Part shown: piece after piece, positions 1-6,919 of the stretch
Numbering within the stretch: position 1 is the first letter of the stretch
Layout of the letters: each line of letters begins with the position of its first letter
NCBI GenBank assembly: GCA_900316285.1
Contig: ONCG01000027.1
Span: 1-64,000 of the forward strand
From: an uncultured Prevotellaceae bacterium
Lineage (GTDB): Bacteria > Bacteroidota > Bacteroidia > Bacteroidales > Bacteroidaceae
Direction: 5' to 3'
DNA: 64,000 bases
Program-made: the position numbers and the translations under genes
The notes under the pieces: model-generated
What the model was told of the DNA's origin: nothing
Database searches by the model: none
Seen by the model: the letters and a program-made list of their open reading frames with translations, nothing else

Positions 1-270
1 GGCAGGCTTGGTCTTCAGACCAATCTTGAACGAGCCGAAGCCGTCGATCTTGACGCGGTTCGAGTCCTGCATCCACTTCTTCAGAACGACAACCATCTCA
101 TCGAGCACGGCGAGAACGTCAGACTTCTTCACGGAGACGTTCTCCTGGATTTCCATTGCCATCTGCTTGAGAGTCTTGGGCTTGGAGTTGTACACCGCAC
201 GGGCATACCACTTGCCGCGGTTCTTCGACTCGGCACGATTGTCCTGATAAAGCTTGTAACGTACAGACAT
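1..270 (-). CDS. HU-like DNA-binding protein, partial (C-terminus off window)
   Basis: Ninety codons run leftwards from the ATG at 268-270 and leave the window. The visible part begins MSVRYKLYQDN, then has VSVKKSDVLAVLDEM and DGFGSFKIG, the pattern of the HU/IHF-like family of Bacteroidetes with an extended N-terminus. Such proteins bind DNA as dimers and bend or compact it. A well-formed promoter lies about 90 bp upstream (358-389), so the gene has its own transcription unit, separate from the accessory operon to its right by a terminator at 436-473. Function beyond DNA binding cannot be assigned because the arm and C-terminal tail are not visible. Confidence 0.8.
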   Translation of the reverse strand, partial: MSVRYKLYQDNRAESKNRGKWYARAVYNSKPKTLKQMAMEIQENVSVKKSDVLAVLDEMVVVLKKWMQDSNRVKIDGFGSFKIGLKTKPA

Positions 271-357
271 TTTACTGATTGCTTTTTTATGTTCAACATA
301 TTCCAAGGCTCCTCCACGCCTCGGCTGTGGGCAAATCCACTCTTCGGAAATGCGATG

Positions 358-389
358 CAAATATACGAAAAGTTTTCCATTGCTGCAAA
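358..389 (-). promoter_or_regulatory. Bacteroidetes-type promoter for HU-like gene
   Basis: Read on the minus strand: TTTG (386-389), a 20-bp spacer, then TATATTTG (358-365), matching the TTTG/TAnnTTTG consensus. It points at the HU-like gene, leaving a 5' untranslated region of about 80 nt. Confidence 0.7.
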
Positions 390-435
390 CGTTTTGTCAA
401 GGAAAGTTACCATATTAACAACTTTTAGTACAAAA

Positions 436-473
436 TGCCAGCGCAATATATATTAATATATATTGCACTGGCA
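436..473 (-). terminator. Long hairpin ending the accessory operon
   Basis: A near-perfect palindrome (TGCCAG, then an AT-rich arm centred on TTAA, then CTGGCA) lies 8 bp downstream of the last gene of the leftward operon. It is followed on the minus strand by TTTTGT. It is best read as the intrinsic terminator of that operon. Confidence 0.65.
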
Positions 474-480
474 ATTCTCG

Positions 481-900
481 CTATCCGTACCGCCACGAGT
501 AGTAGTCGGCAGCATCTCTGAAGCCGTGCCTTTCCCACTCGTCTTCGGAGGCATCGCGTATCTGCTCCAGCAGGTTGGAGAGCAGGTCGCTCATCGAGAT
601 GTGGGTGTTCAGATACTCCAACACGGCTTGTTCCAAGCTGTCGTAGTACTTCCAGCGGCCAGCCTTGCCTTTGCCGCCGGTGATATCCACTTCCAGCGTG
701 TTTTCTCCGATGTGCGGCCAATTAGCCCACACCTGCACATGGTACTTCTTGCCGCCATACTCATACTTGATGCAGGCGGAACATGAGTTGCTTCTCGAGT
801 CTCTATCATCGTCGTAGTCCCACTCAAACGAATCGTTGAGTTCGTAGATGGCATCGGTGAGGCGTTCACCGATGTCGGTAATTATTTCGTTTCTTTTCAT
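481..900 (-). CDS. Hypothetical acidic protein, last gene of accessory operon
   Basis: 139 residues starting at the ATG at 898-900 (MKRNEIITDIGERL); a longer frame upstream overlaps the previous gene and is not preferred. The protein is acidic (EWDYDDDRDS), has an N-terminal helix, a central part rich in beta-prone and aromatic residues (YHVQVWANWPHIG) and an acidic C-terminal helix ending YYSWRYG. No signal peptide or membrane segment is visible. It lies 4 bp after the DUF6291-like gene and just before the operon terminator. I do not recognise the family. Small acidic proteins in such operons can be DNA mimics or inhibitors, but nothing here shows that. Confidence 0.6.
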   Translation of the reverse strand: MKRNEIITDIGERLTDAIYELNDSFEWDYDDDRDSRSNSCSACIKYEYGGKKYHVQVWANWPHIGENTLEVDITGGKGKAGRWKYYDSLEQAVLEYLNTHISMSDLLSNLLEQIRDASEDEWERHGFRDAADYYSWRYG

Positions 901-904
901 GTTT

Positions 905-1672
905 TTATTTGGTGTAAAAGTTTCCTTCCAGCACATTCAGGAAGTTTTTTTCGTCAATTATCCAGTCGAAGGTGGCGATGAACTTACTTTTCGCACTTCG
1001 TCCGTTCAAGAAGGGTGAGGCAAAAGCCTTGCGGCATGCCTCGAAGAGAACGTCCTTGCCATAGGTGTCGCAGATTTGCCGAAGCCGCTCTATTCGCTTT
1101 TCTGTCATGATGCGCAGAGGCTTGATGTTGCTATCGTAGTCTTTGACTAACTGATTCCACCACGGCAAGAATTTCTCTTTTATCATCATTGAAAAATCAT
1201 CCTCCTCTTCCTCCTCGCCGACGTTAGCGGCGACGCTAACGGTAGAGGAAGAAGAGGAATCTCTTCTTCCTAAATCAACAAGGGACTCCTTGTTGATTTT
1301 ATTGTTGTTGTTATTGTTGTTGTTGTTGTTGTTGTTATTGTTGTTGTTATTGTTATTGTTTTGCATCCCACGGCATGCCGCGGCATCTTGCTCCTTTACA
1401 GACCATCTTTTCTTTGCTTTTTGTCGGTTCATCTCGCACTTTTGTTGATATTTTTTATCATCAATGGCGGCTTGGTTTTGCAAGATGAGATACATCGGCA
1501 TGATGTCGTTATCCACTAGCAGCCCTTCTTTCCTCACGTCGCCCGAGTCGTCGAGTATCCATCGGCAGATGTGGCGCAGGAGTCTGCCCAGCTGCTCGTC
1601 GCTGTAGCAATTCAGGGCGGGCCATTGGTCGAGATGCAGGATGAAGCACTTACCGCTTTCAATAGTTTTCAT
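905..1672 (-). CDS. DUF6291-like protein with poly-asparagine tract
   Basis: 255 residues from the ATG at 1670-1672 (MKTIESGKCFILHLDQW). The N-terminal ~100 residues, with SDEQLGRLLRHICRW and later KKYQQKCEMNRQKAKKRW, resemble DUF6291 proteins of Bacteroidetes phages and mobile elements, which look like replication or DnaT/DnaD-type factors. Residues ~104-124 are an almost uninterrupted run of asparagine encoded by an AAC/AAT microsatellite, followed by a Ser-rich and an acidic stretch. The C-terminal ~85 residues (FLPWWNQLVKDYDS...FDWIIDEKNFLNVLEG) form a compact helical domain typical of replisome-organiser-like proteins. It overlaps the HNH gene upstream by 14 bp. Replication function is inferred from family context only. 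Confidence 0.65.
   Translation of the reverse strand: MKTIESGKCFILHLDQWPALNCYSDEQLGRLLRHICRWILDDSGDVRKEGLLVDNDIMPMYLILQNQAAIDDKKYQQKCEMNRQKAKKRWSVKEQDAAACRGMQNNNNNNNNNNNNNNNNNNNNKINKESLVDLGRRDSSSSSTVSVAANVGEEEEEDDFSMMIKEKFLPWWNQLVKDYDSNIKPLRIMTEKRIERLRQICDTYGKDVLFEACRKAFASPFLNGRSAKSKFIATFDWIIDEKNFLNVLEGNFYTK
1298..1362 (-). repeat. AAC/AAT trinucleotide microsatellite (in-frame poly-Asn)
   Basis: On the plus strand the tract is GTT/ATT triplets repeated about twenty times. Because the unit is 3 bp, length changes would alter the Asn linker without breaking the reading frame. Confidence 0.9.
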
Positions 1673-2255
1673 CGTTGTTTCGCAGGAAAAGGTTAGTATT
1701 TGCTTCCACCCATGCGCTGTGAAGGGTGTAGTGCTGCACGCTGACAAGGTGAACAATCTCACGATACATCGGCACCGAGATGTAGAAGGGGCGATAGCCG
1801 TGGAAGTGGTATTTCCCCCTGATATGATCACGCACTCTGCCACCCATCATCCTACTACAAGCACTGGAACTATTGAAGAGATATTGCAGATGGCCACGCT
1901 CGTCGAGCAAGGCCACAGGCTTTACTCTCTCCAATAGCACATCGCATGCGTGCCGTTGGTTCTCGCTGGCGGTCACCCACTCTAGGTTATCGGCTCGGTT
2001 GTCGGTCTTCACGCCATTCTTGTGGTTCACCTCCAACCCTTCGCGCCAGCCTTCCACAAATGCAGTGGCCACGAGGTTGTGAATATAACAATCTTTTCTC
2101 TGACCTTTATAATACAGCGAAACTATCCTATAATCAATACTAGACCTGCGTGGCCGGAGCACCTGTTCCGTGTGCGCATTGCGCACACGGCCTAGGTTGC
2201 TCACTTCGTATCGGGTATACGGCACTTCACACTTGTGCCAAATTTCTCCTTTCAT
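1659..2255 (-). CDS. NUMOD4/HNH homing-type endonuclease
   Basis: 198 residues. The N-terminus (IWHKCEVPYTRYEVSNLGRVR) is a NUMOD4 DNA-contact motif; residues ~73-105 contain the HNH core EVNHKNGVKTDNRADNLEWV followed by TASENQRHA. A C-terminal part with PVALLDERG...FNSSSACSRMMG...IRGKYHFHGY looks like a NUMOD1/NUMOD-type helix-turn-helix module. Together this is the architecture of a free-standing phage homing endonuclease. It sits within a tightly packed operon: 8 bp after the gene upstream and overlapping the DUF6291-like gene by 14 bp. It may be a selfish insertion riding in the operon rather than a functional partner. Confidence 0.88.
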   Translation of the reverse strand: MKGEIWHKCEVPYTRYEVSNLGRVRNAHTEQVLRPRRSSIDYRIVSLYYKGQRKDCYIHNLVATAFVEGWREGLEVNHKNGVKTDNRADNLEWVTASENQRHACDVLLERVKPVALLDERGHLQYLFNSSSACSRMMGGRVRDHIRGKYHFHGYRPFYISVPMYREIVHLVSVQHYTLHSAWVEANTNLFLRNNDENY

Positions 2256-2263
2256 AAGCCCTA

Positions 2264-2656
2264 CTATTCTTCGGTTTCGCCCTGTTCATAAATGTAGTCG
2301 GCCAGCTGCTGGCAACACTTCACAATCAACTGCGCGAGCGGATGAGCGTAGCTGTCGTTGCCTTTCTCGTTACGATAAAGCGTCTCGCTCTCATCGACAA
2401 TGCCGTGAAAGGTTATGTTGTCAACGGTGTATTCTAACGACAGTTGCAGCACATCGCGCTGATATACGTCGGTGACCTCGAAGATGGTGTAAGAGAAGCC
2501 CAGTTTCCTCATGCACCTGCCAATGCGCATGCAGTAGTAGGGCAGGCTCTCCCACTTCAGCAGCTTGCTTTCCTTTAAGCGCTTTGTCCAGCGCAGGGCT
2601 TGCTTGCGTACCTTATTGATATCGTTGATATCGATTTTAGGCATTTCCTTTTTCAT
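2264..2656 (-). CDS. Hypothetical protein, paralog of upstream gene
   Basis: 130 residues. It aligns along its whole length with the next gene upstream: INDINKVRKQALRW versus LNDIEKVRKLALRW, LPYYCMRIGRCMRKLG versus LPYYCMDLASYLKKLG, and a common C-terminal helix (LIVKCCQQLADYIYEQ versus IIENACQNLANYVSKQ). It looks cytoplasmic, mixed alpha/beta. The start overlaps the upstream stop by 4 bp (ATGA), implying translational coupling. Family unknown to me. Tandem duplication is the simplest origin. Confidence 0.65.
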   Translation of the reverse strand: MKKEMPKIDINDINKVRKQALRWTKRLKESKLLKWESLPYYCMRIGRCMRKLGFSYTIFEVTDVYQRDVLQLSLEYTVDNITFHGIVDESETLYRNEKGNDSYAHPLAQLIVKCCQQLADYIYEQGETEE

Positions 2657-3129
2657 TGTTGTTGGGTTTTAGGTTGTTTTGACGTTTGTTTCACGTTTGT
2701 TTGTTTACTAACATAGTTGGCCAGATTCTGGCAGGCATTCTCAATGATTTTGCTAAGCAGGGCAACGTGGCGATCGTTTCCTTCATCTTCATTTAGCACT
2801 ATAAATTCATCGACTATATGACTTTCGTTCAATCTCTTCCAAAATTCGCGCCAATTATTTTCTTTTGGAGTTTCCCAGTCAGTCACGTAGAGTAATATAA
2901 CGTTGCAATACTCCACGCCTCTGATATTGATGCCAACACGAATTTCGGCTGCTATGCCAAGCTTTTTCAGGTATGAGGCGAGGTCCATGCAGTAGTAAGG
3001 CAATTCATCCCACGCGCAGCCTTTAATCATGAGATTCACCCAGCGCAGGGCTAGCTTGCGAACTTTTTCTATATCATTGAGGCTGATAACGGGTTTCCCG
3101 TCTTTCATTTCAATTGTTTTCTTGCTCAT
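2653..3129 (-). CDS. Hypothetical protein, tandem paralog
   Basis: 158 residues (MSKKTIEMKDGKPVISLNDIEKVRK). It carries the same three blocks as its neighbour (xVRKxALRW, LPYYCM...KLG, EGND...NLANYV) plus a ~16-residue Lys/Gln/Thr-rich tail. No signal peptide or membrane segment. It sits 5 bp after the 3135-3515 gene, which shows a weaker version of the same plan. The three may be one diverged family. Function unknown. Confidence 0.65.
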   Translation of the reverse strand: MSKKTIEMKDGKPVISLNDIEKVRKLALRWVNLMIKGCAWDELPYYCMDLASYLKKLGIAAEIRVGINIRGVEYCNVILLYVTDWETPKENNWREFWKRLNESHIVDEFIVLNEDEGNDRHVALLSKIIENACQNLANYVSKQTNVKQTSKQPKTQQQ

Positions 3130-3134
3130 AGCTT

Positions 3135-3515
3135 TCAGTTGTTGAAGAGTTTTTTGTTTGCAATTCGCTCAAGTTTGTCGAAGAACTCGGTGAGTTGCGT
3201 CAAGAGCCGCGCCTTGTGAACGTTGAAATAGCTGTCGAAGAAGATGTAGGTCAGCTCGGCATCGGGCTTCATGCGTATCTCCTGCGAGGGTATGACGTAG
3301 CAAAGATAGAGCGTAACGTCGTCGATGCTGTGGTCGGTGCTCCACATGGTGCGAACGGTGGTGTTCAAACCGTAGCATCTGACGATGCTTGCGATTTTAC
3401 CTGCCAGCTGCAGTTGCACGGAGTGGTACTCCAAGTGCTCGGTCTCACCCACGAGCATCAGCACGTCGCGACGCATCTGGGTGACGGTATCCATGGTCAA
3501 TTGTCTTGCTTTCAT
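3135..3515 (-). CDS. Hypothetical protein, possibly third diverged paralog
   Basis: 126 residues from the ATG at 3513-3515 (MKARQLTMDTVTQMRR), chosen because it overlaps the stop of the DUF2693 gene as ATGA. The order of elements (N-terminal helix; YHSVQLQLAGKIASIVRCYG resembling LPYYCMDLASYLKKLG; beta-rich middle; C-terminal helix LLTQLTEFFDKLERIANKK) mirrors the two downstream genes, but identity is low. No recognised domain; cytoplasmic. Confidence 0.58.
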   Translation of the reverse strand: MKARQLTMDTVTQMRRDVLMLVGETEHLEYHSVQLQLAGKIASIVRCYGLNTTVRTMWSTDHSIDDVTLYLCYVIPSQEIRMKPDAELTYIFFDSYFNVHKARLLTQLTEFFDKLERIANKKLFNN

Positions 3516-3781
3516 TCTATAACGTAGCTTGTTACATGCTGCAGGCGCACGGTGCGCCAGCCGCAAACGGTGAAATCATAGTAGTTAACGTAGCCTGCAG
3601 GGCGCACGGGAGCACCTACGCCCTTGGGCAGAAAGTCAGTGGGAACGAGGTCGAGGCACGTGGTGCCGACGGCCTTGCGCAGCTTGCCGTTCTTCTTTCG
3701 GTAGTAGAACGTCACGATTTCGGTGGCGAGTAGCAGGCGAAATTCCTCCTGCCACTGCTGAACTGATGTTGCTTTCTTCAT
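3512..3781 (-). CDS. DUF2693-like SH3-fold protein
   Basis: 89 residues from the ATG at 3779-3781 (MKKATSVQQWQEEF). The core VTFYYRKKNGKLRKAVGTT, then VNYYDFTVCGWRTVRLQ, matches the DUF2693 / SH3 beta-barrel family found in Bacteroidetes phages and conjugative elements. Function of the family is unknown. The start codon overlaps the stop of the tiny gene upstream by 4 bp, and its own stop overlaps the next start by 4 bp, so translation is probably coupled along the operon. Confidence 0.7.
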   Translation of the reverse strand: MKKATSVQQWQEEFRLLLATEIVTFYYRKKNGKLRKAVGTTCLDLVPTDFLPKGVGAPVRPAGYVNYYDFTVCGWRTVRLQHVTSYVIE

Positions 3782-3888
3782 GGCTGTGTGAGGATTGAGA
3801 ATAAAATAATGTAACCATATGCAACCACTATAGCAGCGGCAGCGATGACGGGCCAAAGCGGCTCGGGGTCAAAAGATTTGCGTTTCAT
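3778..3888 (-). CDS. 36-residue membrane protein, first gene of operon
   Basis: ATG at 3886-3888, stop TGA at 3778-3780. The product begins MKRKSFDPEPLWP and continues into a hydrophobic stretch (VIAAAAIVVAYGYIILFSI) before LTQP. A basic N-terminus followed by one membrane-spanning helix predicts a single-pass protein, N-terminus in the cytoplasm. It is supported as a gene by the ATGA overlap with the DUF2693-like gene, which continues the overlap pattern of the operon, and by a promoter-like sequence 65 bp upstream. Role unknown; a small phage- or element-encoded membrane effector is possible. Confidence 0.6.
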   Translation of the reverse strand: MKRKSFDPEPLWPVIAAAAIVVAYGYIILFSILTQP

Positions 3889-4156
3889 TTGCTTTTGTTT
3901 AAAATTTTCATAAATGTGAACTAACTCTTAGCAATCGGCCAAATGCTGGTTGCAAAGTTAACGCATCACAAAAAAAAAAAAAAAAGTGAATAAATTATAT
4001 GTTTCTTTAACAAATAGCAAATGGTTGTTAACGGAATTTTACAATTATAATTATATTTAGTACCTTTATAACCTCTAATTATAGCTATTATGGAATGGTA
4101 TCACTTACTAATTATAGTTCTTTTATGGCTATTCGGTACATGGCTACGTGACATAA
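3889..4156. other. AT-rich gap between accessory operon and susC remnant
   Basis: Contains the operon promoter, the A-tract at 3970-3986 and an AT-rich stretch. A rightward 36-codon frame starts at the ATG at 4090 and ends at 4200 (MEWYHLLIIVLLWLFG, then a basic tail RKGRPRNRGYWW). It predicts one membrane helix but crosses into susC-derived DNA, so it may be accidental. No other gene seen. Confidence 0.4.
3953..3960 (-). promoter_or_regulatory. Probable -7 element of accessory operon
   Basis: On the minus strand TAACTTTG fits TAnnTTTG and is followed by GC. It precedes the first ORF by about 65 bp. A clear TTTG at the usual 20-bp distance is not seen; the upstream side is a run of about 17 A on the plus strand (3970-3986). 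Confidence 0.5.
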
Positions 4157-5077
4157 CGACTCGCAAAGGCAGGCCGCGTAACCGAGGGTATTGGTGGTGA
4201 AATCGACAAGTTCGGTAACATTGCCGATATGAAGTCGGACGGTTTTGAACTGTCGCTCACGACGAAAAACATCAAGACGCAGGACTTCGAGTGGAACACC
4301 ACCTTCCTCTATTCTCACCAGCACAATGAAGTGAAGAACCTGAAGTCGCAGACCCGCGTCATCGACCTCATCCGCTCCAACGGTTTTGCCCTGGAGGGTT
4401 ATCCCGTGCGTGCATTGTTCTCCATTCCTTTCGAGAAGCTGAACAACGAGGGTATTCCTCAGTTCCGCGTGGGCAACGACGAGGTAACAATCTCCGACAT
4501 TAACTTCCAGGAGTATGCCGACCTCTCATGGTTGAAGTATGAAGGCTCCACCGATCCGACCGACTACGGTTCGCTGGAGAACGTCTTCAAGTACAAGGGC
4601 TTCCGCCTTACCGCGTTCATCGTCTATTCGTTTGGCAACAAGGTTCGTCTTGATCCCGTGTTCTCCAATGTGTATAACGACCTCGTCGCTACGCCGCGCG
4701 AGTTCAACAATCGTTGGTCGTCGGGTGGTGAGGAAGACATCACCAGCGTGCCTGTTATTCCCTCACGTCGACAGAACTTTGTCTATGGCGAATCGAATCT
4801 GAACATCGCCTATAATGCCTACAACTACTCTTCGGAGCGCGTGGCCAAGGGCGACTTCATCCGCATGAAGGAAATCTCGCTCGACTACACCTTCCCGAAG
4901 GAATGGATTGCACCCATCGGACTGCAGAACGTCAACCTGAAGCTACAGGCTACGAACCTCTTCCTGATCTATGCTGACAAGAAACTCAATGGTAACGATC
5001 CCGAGTTCTTCAATACGGGTGGTGTGGCATCGCCCATGCCGCGTCAGTTCACGTTCACGGTTCGCTTAGGATTCTAA
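4157..5077 (+). pseudogene. SusC/RagA TonB-dependent transporter, 5'-truncated
   Basis: About 305 in-frame codons remain of a family normally ~1000 residues long. SusC-like sequence begins near 4165 (GRVTEGIGGEIDKFGNIADM) and runs to the C-terminal barrel strand ending FTFTVRLGF; an in-frame stop lies at 4154-4156. Signal peptide, carboxypeptidase-like domain, plug and most of the barrel are absent. The earliest internal ATG is 4229, which would give a 282-residue barrel fragment unable to form a transporter. The SusD partner follows 36 bp downstream. The break coincides with the start of the accessory block, so insertion, deletion or inversion probably cut the gene; an assembly join is the alternative. 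Confidence 0.85.
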
Positions 5078-5113
5078 AAACAATTGACAATTAACAATAA
5101 ACAATTGACAATT
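5078..5113 (+). repeat. AT-rich spacer repeat before susD
   Basis: Short direct repeats of ACAATTGACAATT and variants fill the space between the susC stop and the susD ATG. A similar tract precedes the DUF4302 gene (7865-7905). Confidence 0.6.
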
Positions 5114-6889
5114 ATGACTACCAAAATGAATAAATCACTATATATGTCGCTCTGTGGTCTCAGCCTCCTCTGTGTGCTCTGTGTATCATGCAACGACTTC
5201 CTCGATGCACTGCCCGACGACCGTATCGAAATCGACAAGGTAGAGAAGGTGCAGGCTTTGCTTACGTCGGCTTATCCTTCTGACACCTATGTGCGTCTGA
5301 CCGAGCTGGCCAGCGATAACGTTGACGACTTGAACGGTCCTGACAATGGGTATTACGACAAATTCTCCGAGCAATGCTATCGCTGGCAGGAAATTACGGA
5401 GAGCGATAACGAGAGTGCAACGATGGTTTGGCAAGGACACTATGCAGCCATCGCTGCTGCCAACCAAGCCCTTCAGTCTATAGAAGAACTGGGCGGTGTC
5501 GGCCAGAGCGACACCCTGCGTGCCCTGCGCGGCGAGGCTTTGCTCTGCCGTGCCTATTCACACTTCATGCTGACAAACCTCTTTGGCATGTACTACTCGA
5601 AGCAGCACAGCCAGAGTGACCTCGGCGTTCCTTATATCACCGAGCCTGAGTCGACGCTGAATCCGCACTACGACCGTCCTTCGGTGGCTTACGACTACCA
5701 GATGATTGAGAAGGACCTGCTCGAGGGCATTTCGCTGATGAGCGATGTCATCTACAAGAATCCACGCTATCACTTCAACTCGAAGGCTGCCTACACGTTT
5801 GCCTCGCGCTTCTATCTGTTCTATCAGCAGCCAGAGAAGGTCATCCAGTATGCTACGCTGGCACTGGGCGACAATCCTTCTTCGCTGATGCGTGACTACG
5901 ATGCCATGCAAAACATGCCCACCGACAATATGAATCCACGTGCTATGCAGTACACCTCGGCTAAGGAACAGGCCAACTTCCTGCTGCTGCCGGTCATCAG
6001 CAACGATGCATTTTATTTCCAGGGCTACAGCACGGGCGGACGCTTCAACACAAACCACTATATCGGCCAGGCAGAATTGTTCTTCGCTACTCCCTGGCGA
6101 CCTGCAAACAACACCGCTGCTGAGTCGCAGAACCTTTTCAAGTTCTATTGGTTCTACAGTCAGATCTACGACAAGTTCCTACTGCCGAAGACTCCTTACT
6201 ATTTCGAGGAAGTAAACTCTAGCAACCACACGGGATACTATCGCACCGTGGTCGTGGCTCTGAAGTCAGAGGAGGCTGTGCTGAACCGAGCAGAGGCTTA
6301 TACCATCCTCGGCCAGAACGACAAGGCGCTTGCTGATATCAATGTCTGGACACACAGCTTTATTCCCGACAGCGTGACCTACGTGAGTGGTGGTCATTAC
6401 AACTGGGATCCCTTCGAGTATGTTGTGGAATACTCCACCGAACCTGTGCCCAACACGCTTACGATGGAAAGCATCCACAAGTGGCATCACACGTACGGCT
6501 ACTACACGCCCGATCGTCCTATGCCTCGCAAGCACCTGAATCCCGAGTGGATCAATCTGCAAGAGGGCAGCGATCAGGAGTGCCTGCTGCAGACAATCTT
6601 GTTGCTCCGCCGATTGGAGTTCCTGCACGAGGGTATGCGCTGGTTCGACATCAAGCGCTACGGCATCAAGATCTACCGTCGTCAGATCACCAGCGCCCTG
6701 AACCTGTTGGAGATTACCGACTCTATGTCTTATCGCGATCCGCGTCAGGCCTTCCAGATTCCGTTTGAAGTCCGCGGTGCCGGTCTTGAGGCCAACCCGC
6801 GTCCTGCAGGCGAAGCTATCATCGACACAGAGAGCGAAGCCTATCGTGAGTGGCAGCCCTCAGGCAGCACGATTAAGTTTTCAAAGTAA
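5114..6889 (+). CDS. SusD/RagB family nutrient-binding lipoprotein
   Basis: 591 residues from the ATG at 5114; a TTG at 5084 is within the spacer repeat and unlikely. The signal peptide ends in a lipobox (LLCVLCVSC, then N), so the protein is lipid-anchored on the outer membrane. SusD helical-repeat features are visible: RGEALLCRAYSHFMLTNLFG, AYTFASRFYLF, and the C-terminal LRRLEFLHEGMRWFDIKRYG. SusD proteins form a lid over the SusC channel and bind the substrate. The neighbouring susC is truncated, so this copy may be orphaned. The downstream metallohydrolase and DUF4302 genes are usual companions and suggest a peptide- or protein-related substrate, but this is inference. Confidence 0.93.
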   Translation: MTTKMNKSLYMSLCGLSLLCVLCVSCNDFLDALPDDRIEIDKVEKVQALLTSAYPSDTYVRLTELASDNVDDLNGPDNGYYDKFSEQCYRWQEITESDNESATMVWQGHYAAIAAANQALQSIEELGGVGQSDTLRALRGEALLCRAYSHFMLTNLFGMYYSKQHSQSDLGVPYITEPESTLNPHYDRPSVAYDYQMIEKDLLEGISLMSDVIYKNPRYHFNSKAAYTFASRFYLFYQQPEKVIQYATLALGDNPSSLMRDYDAMQNMPTDNMNPRAMQYTSAKEQANFLLLPVISNDAFYFQGYSTGGRFNTNHYIGQAELFFATPWRPANNTAAESQNLFKFYWFYSQIYDKFLLPKTPYYFEEVNSSNHTGYYRTVVVALKSEEAVLNRAEAYTILGQNDKALADINVWTHSFIPDSVTYVSGGHYNWDPFEYVVEYSTEPVPNTLTMESIHKWHHTYGYYTPDRPMPRKHLNPEWINLQEGSDQECLLQTILLLRRLEFLHEGMRWFDIKRYGIKIYRRQITSALNLLEITDSMSYRDPRQAFQIPFEVRGAGLEANPRPAGEAIIDTESEAYREWQPSGSTIKFSK

Positions 6890-6919
6890 CAAAGTAACCC
6901 TGTAACAAAGTAACAAGTT
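6890..6919 (+). repeat. AACAAAGTAAC spacer repeat
   Basis: Three short copies of (A)ACAAAGTAAC-like sequence fill the gap between the SusD stop and the next ATG, a different sequence from, but the same position as, the other spacer repeats of this operon. Confidence 0.55.

Noticed and set aside
3636-3824. 62-residue leftward frame overlapping the DUF2693 gene
   Set aside because: Alternative frame of a supported gene; the small membrane-protein frame with ATGA coupling is better.
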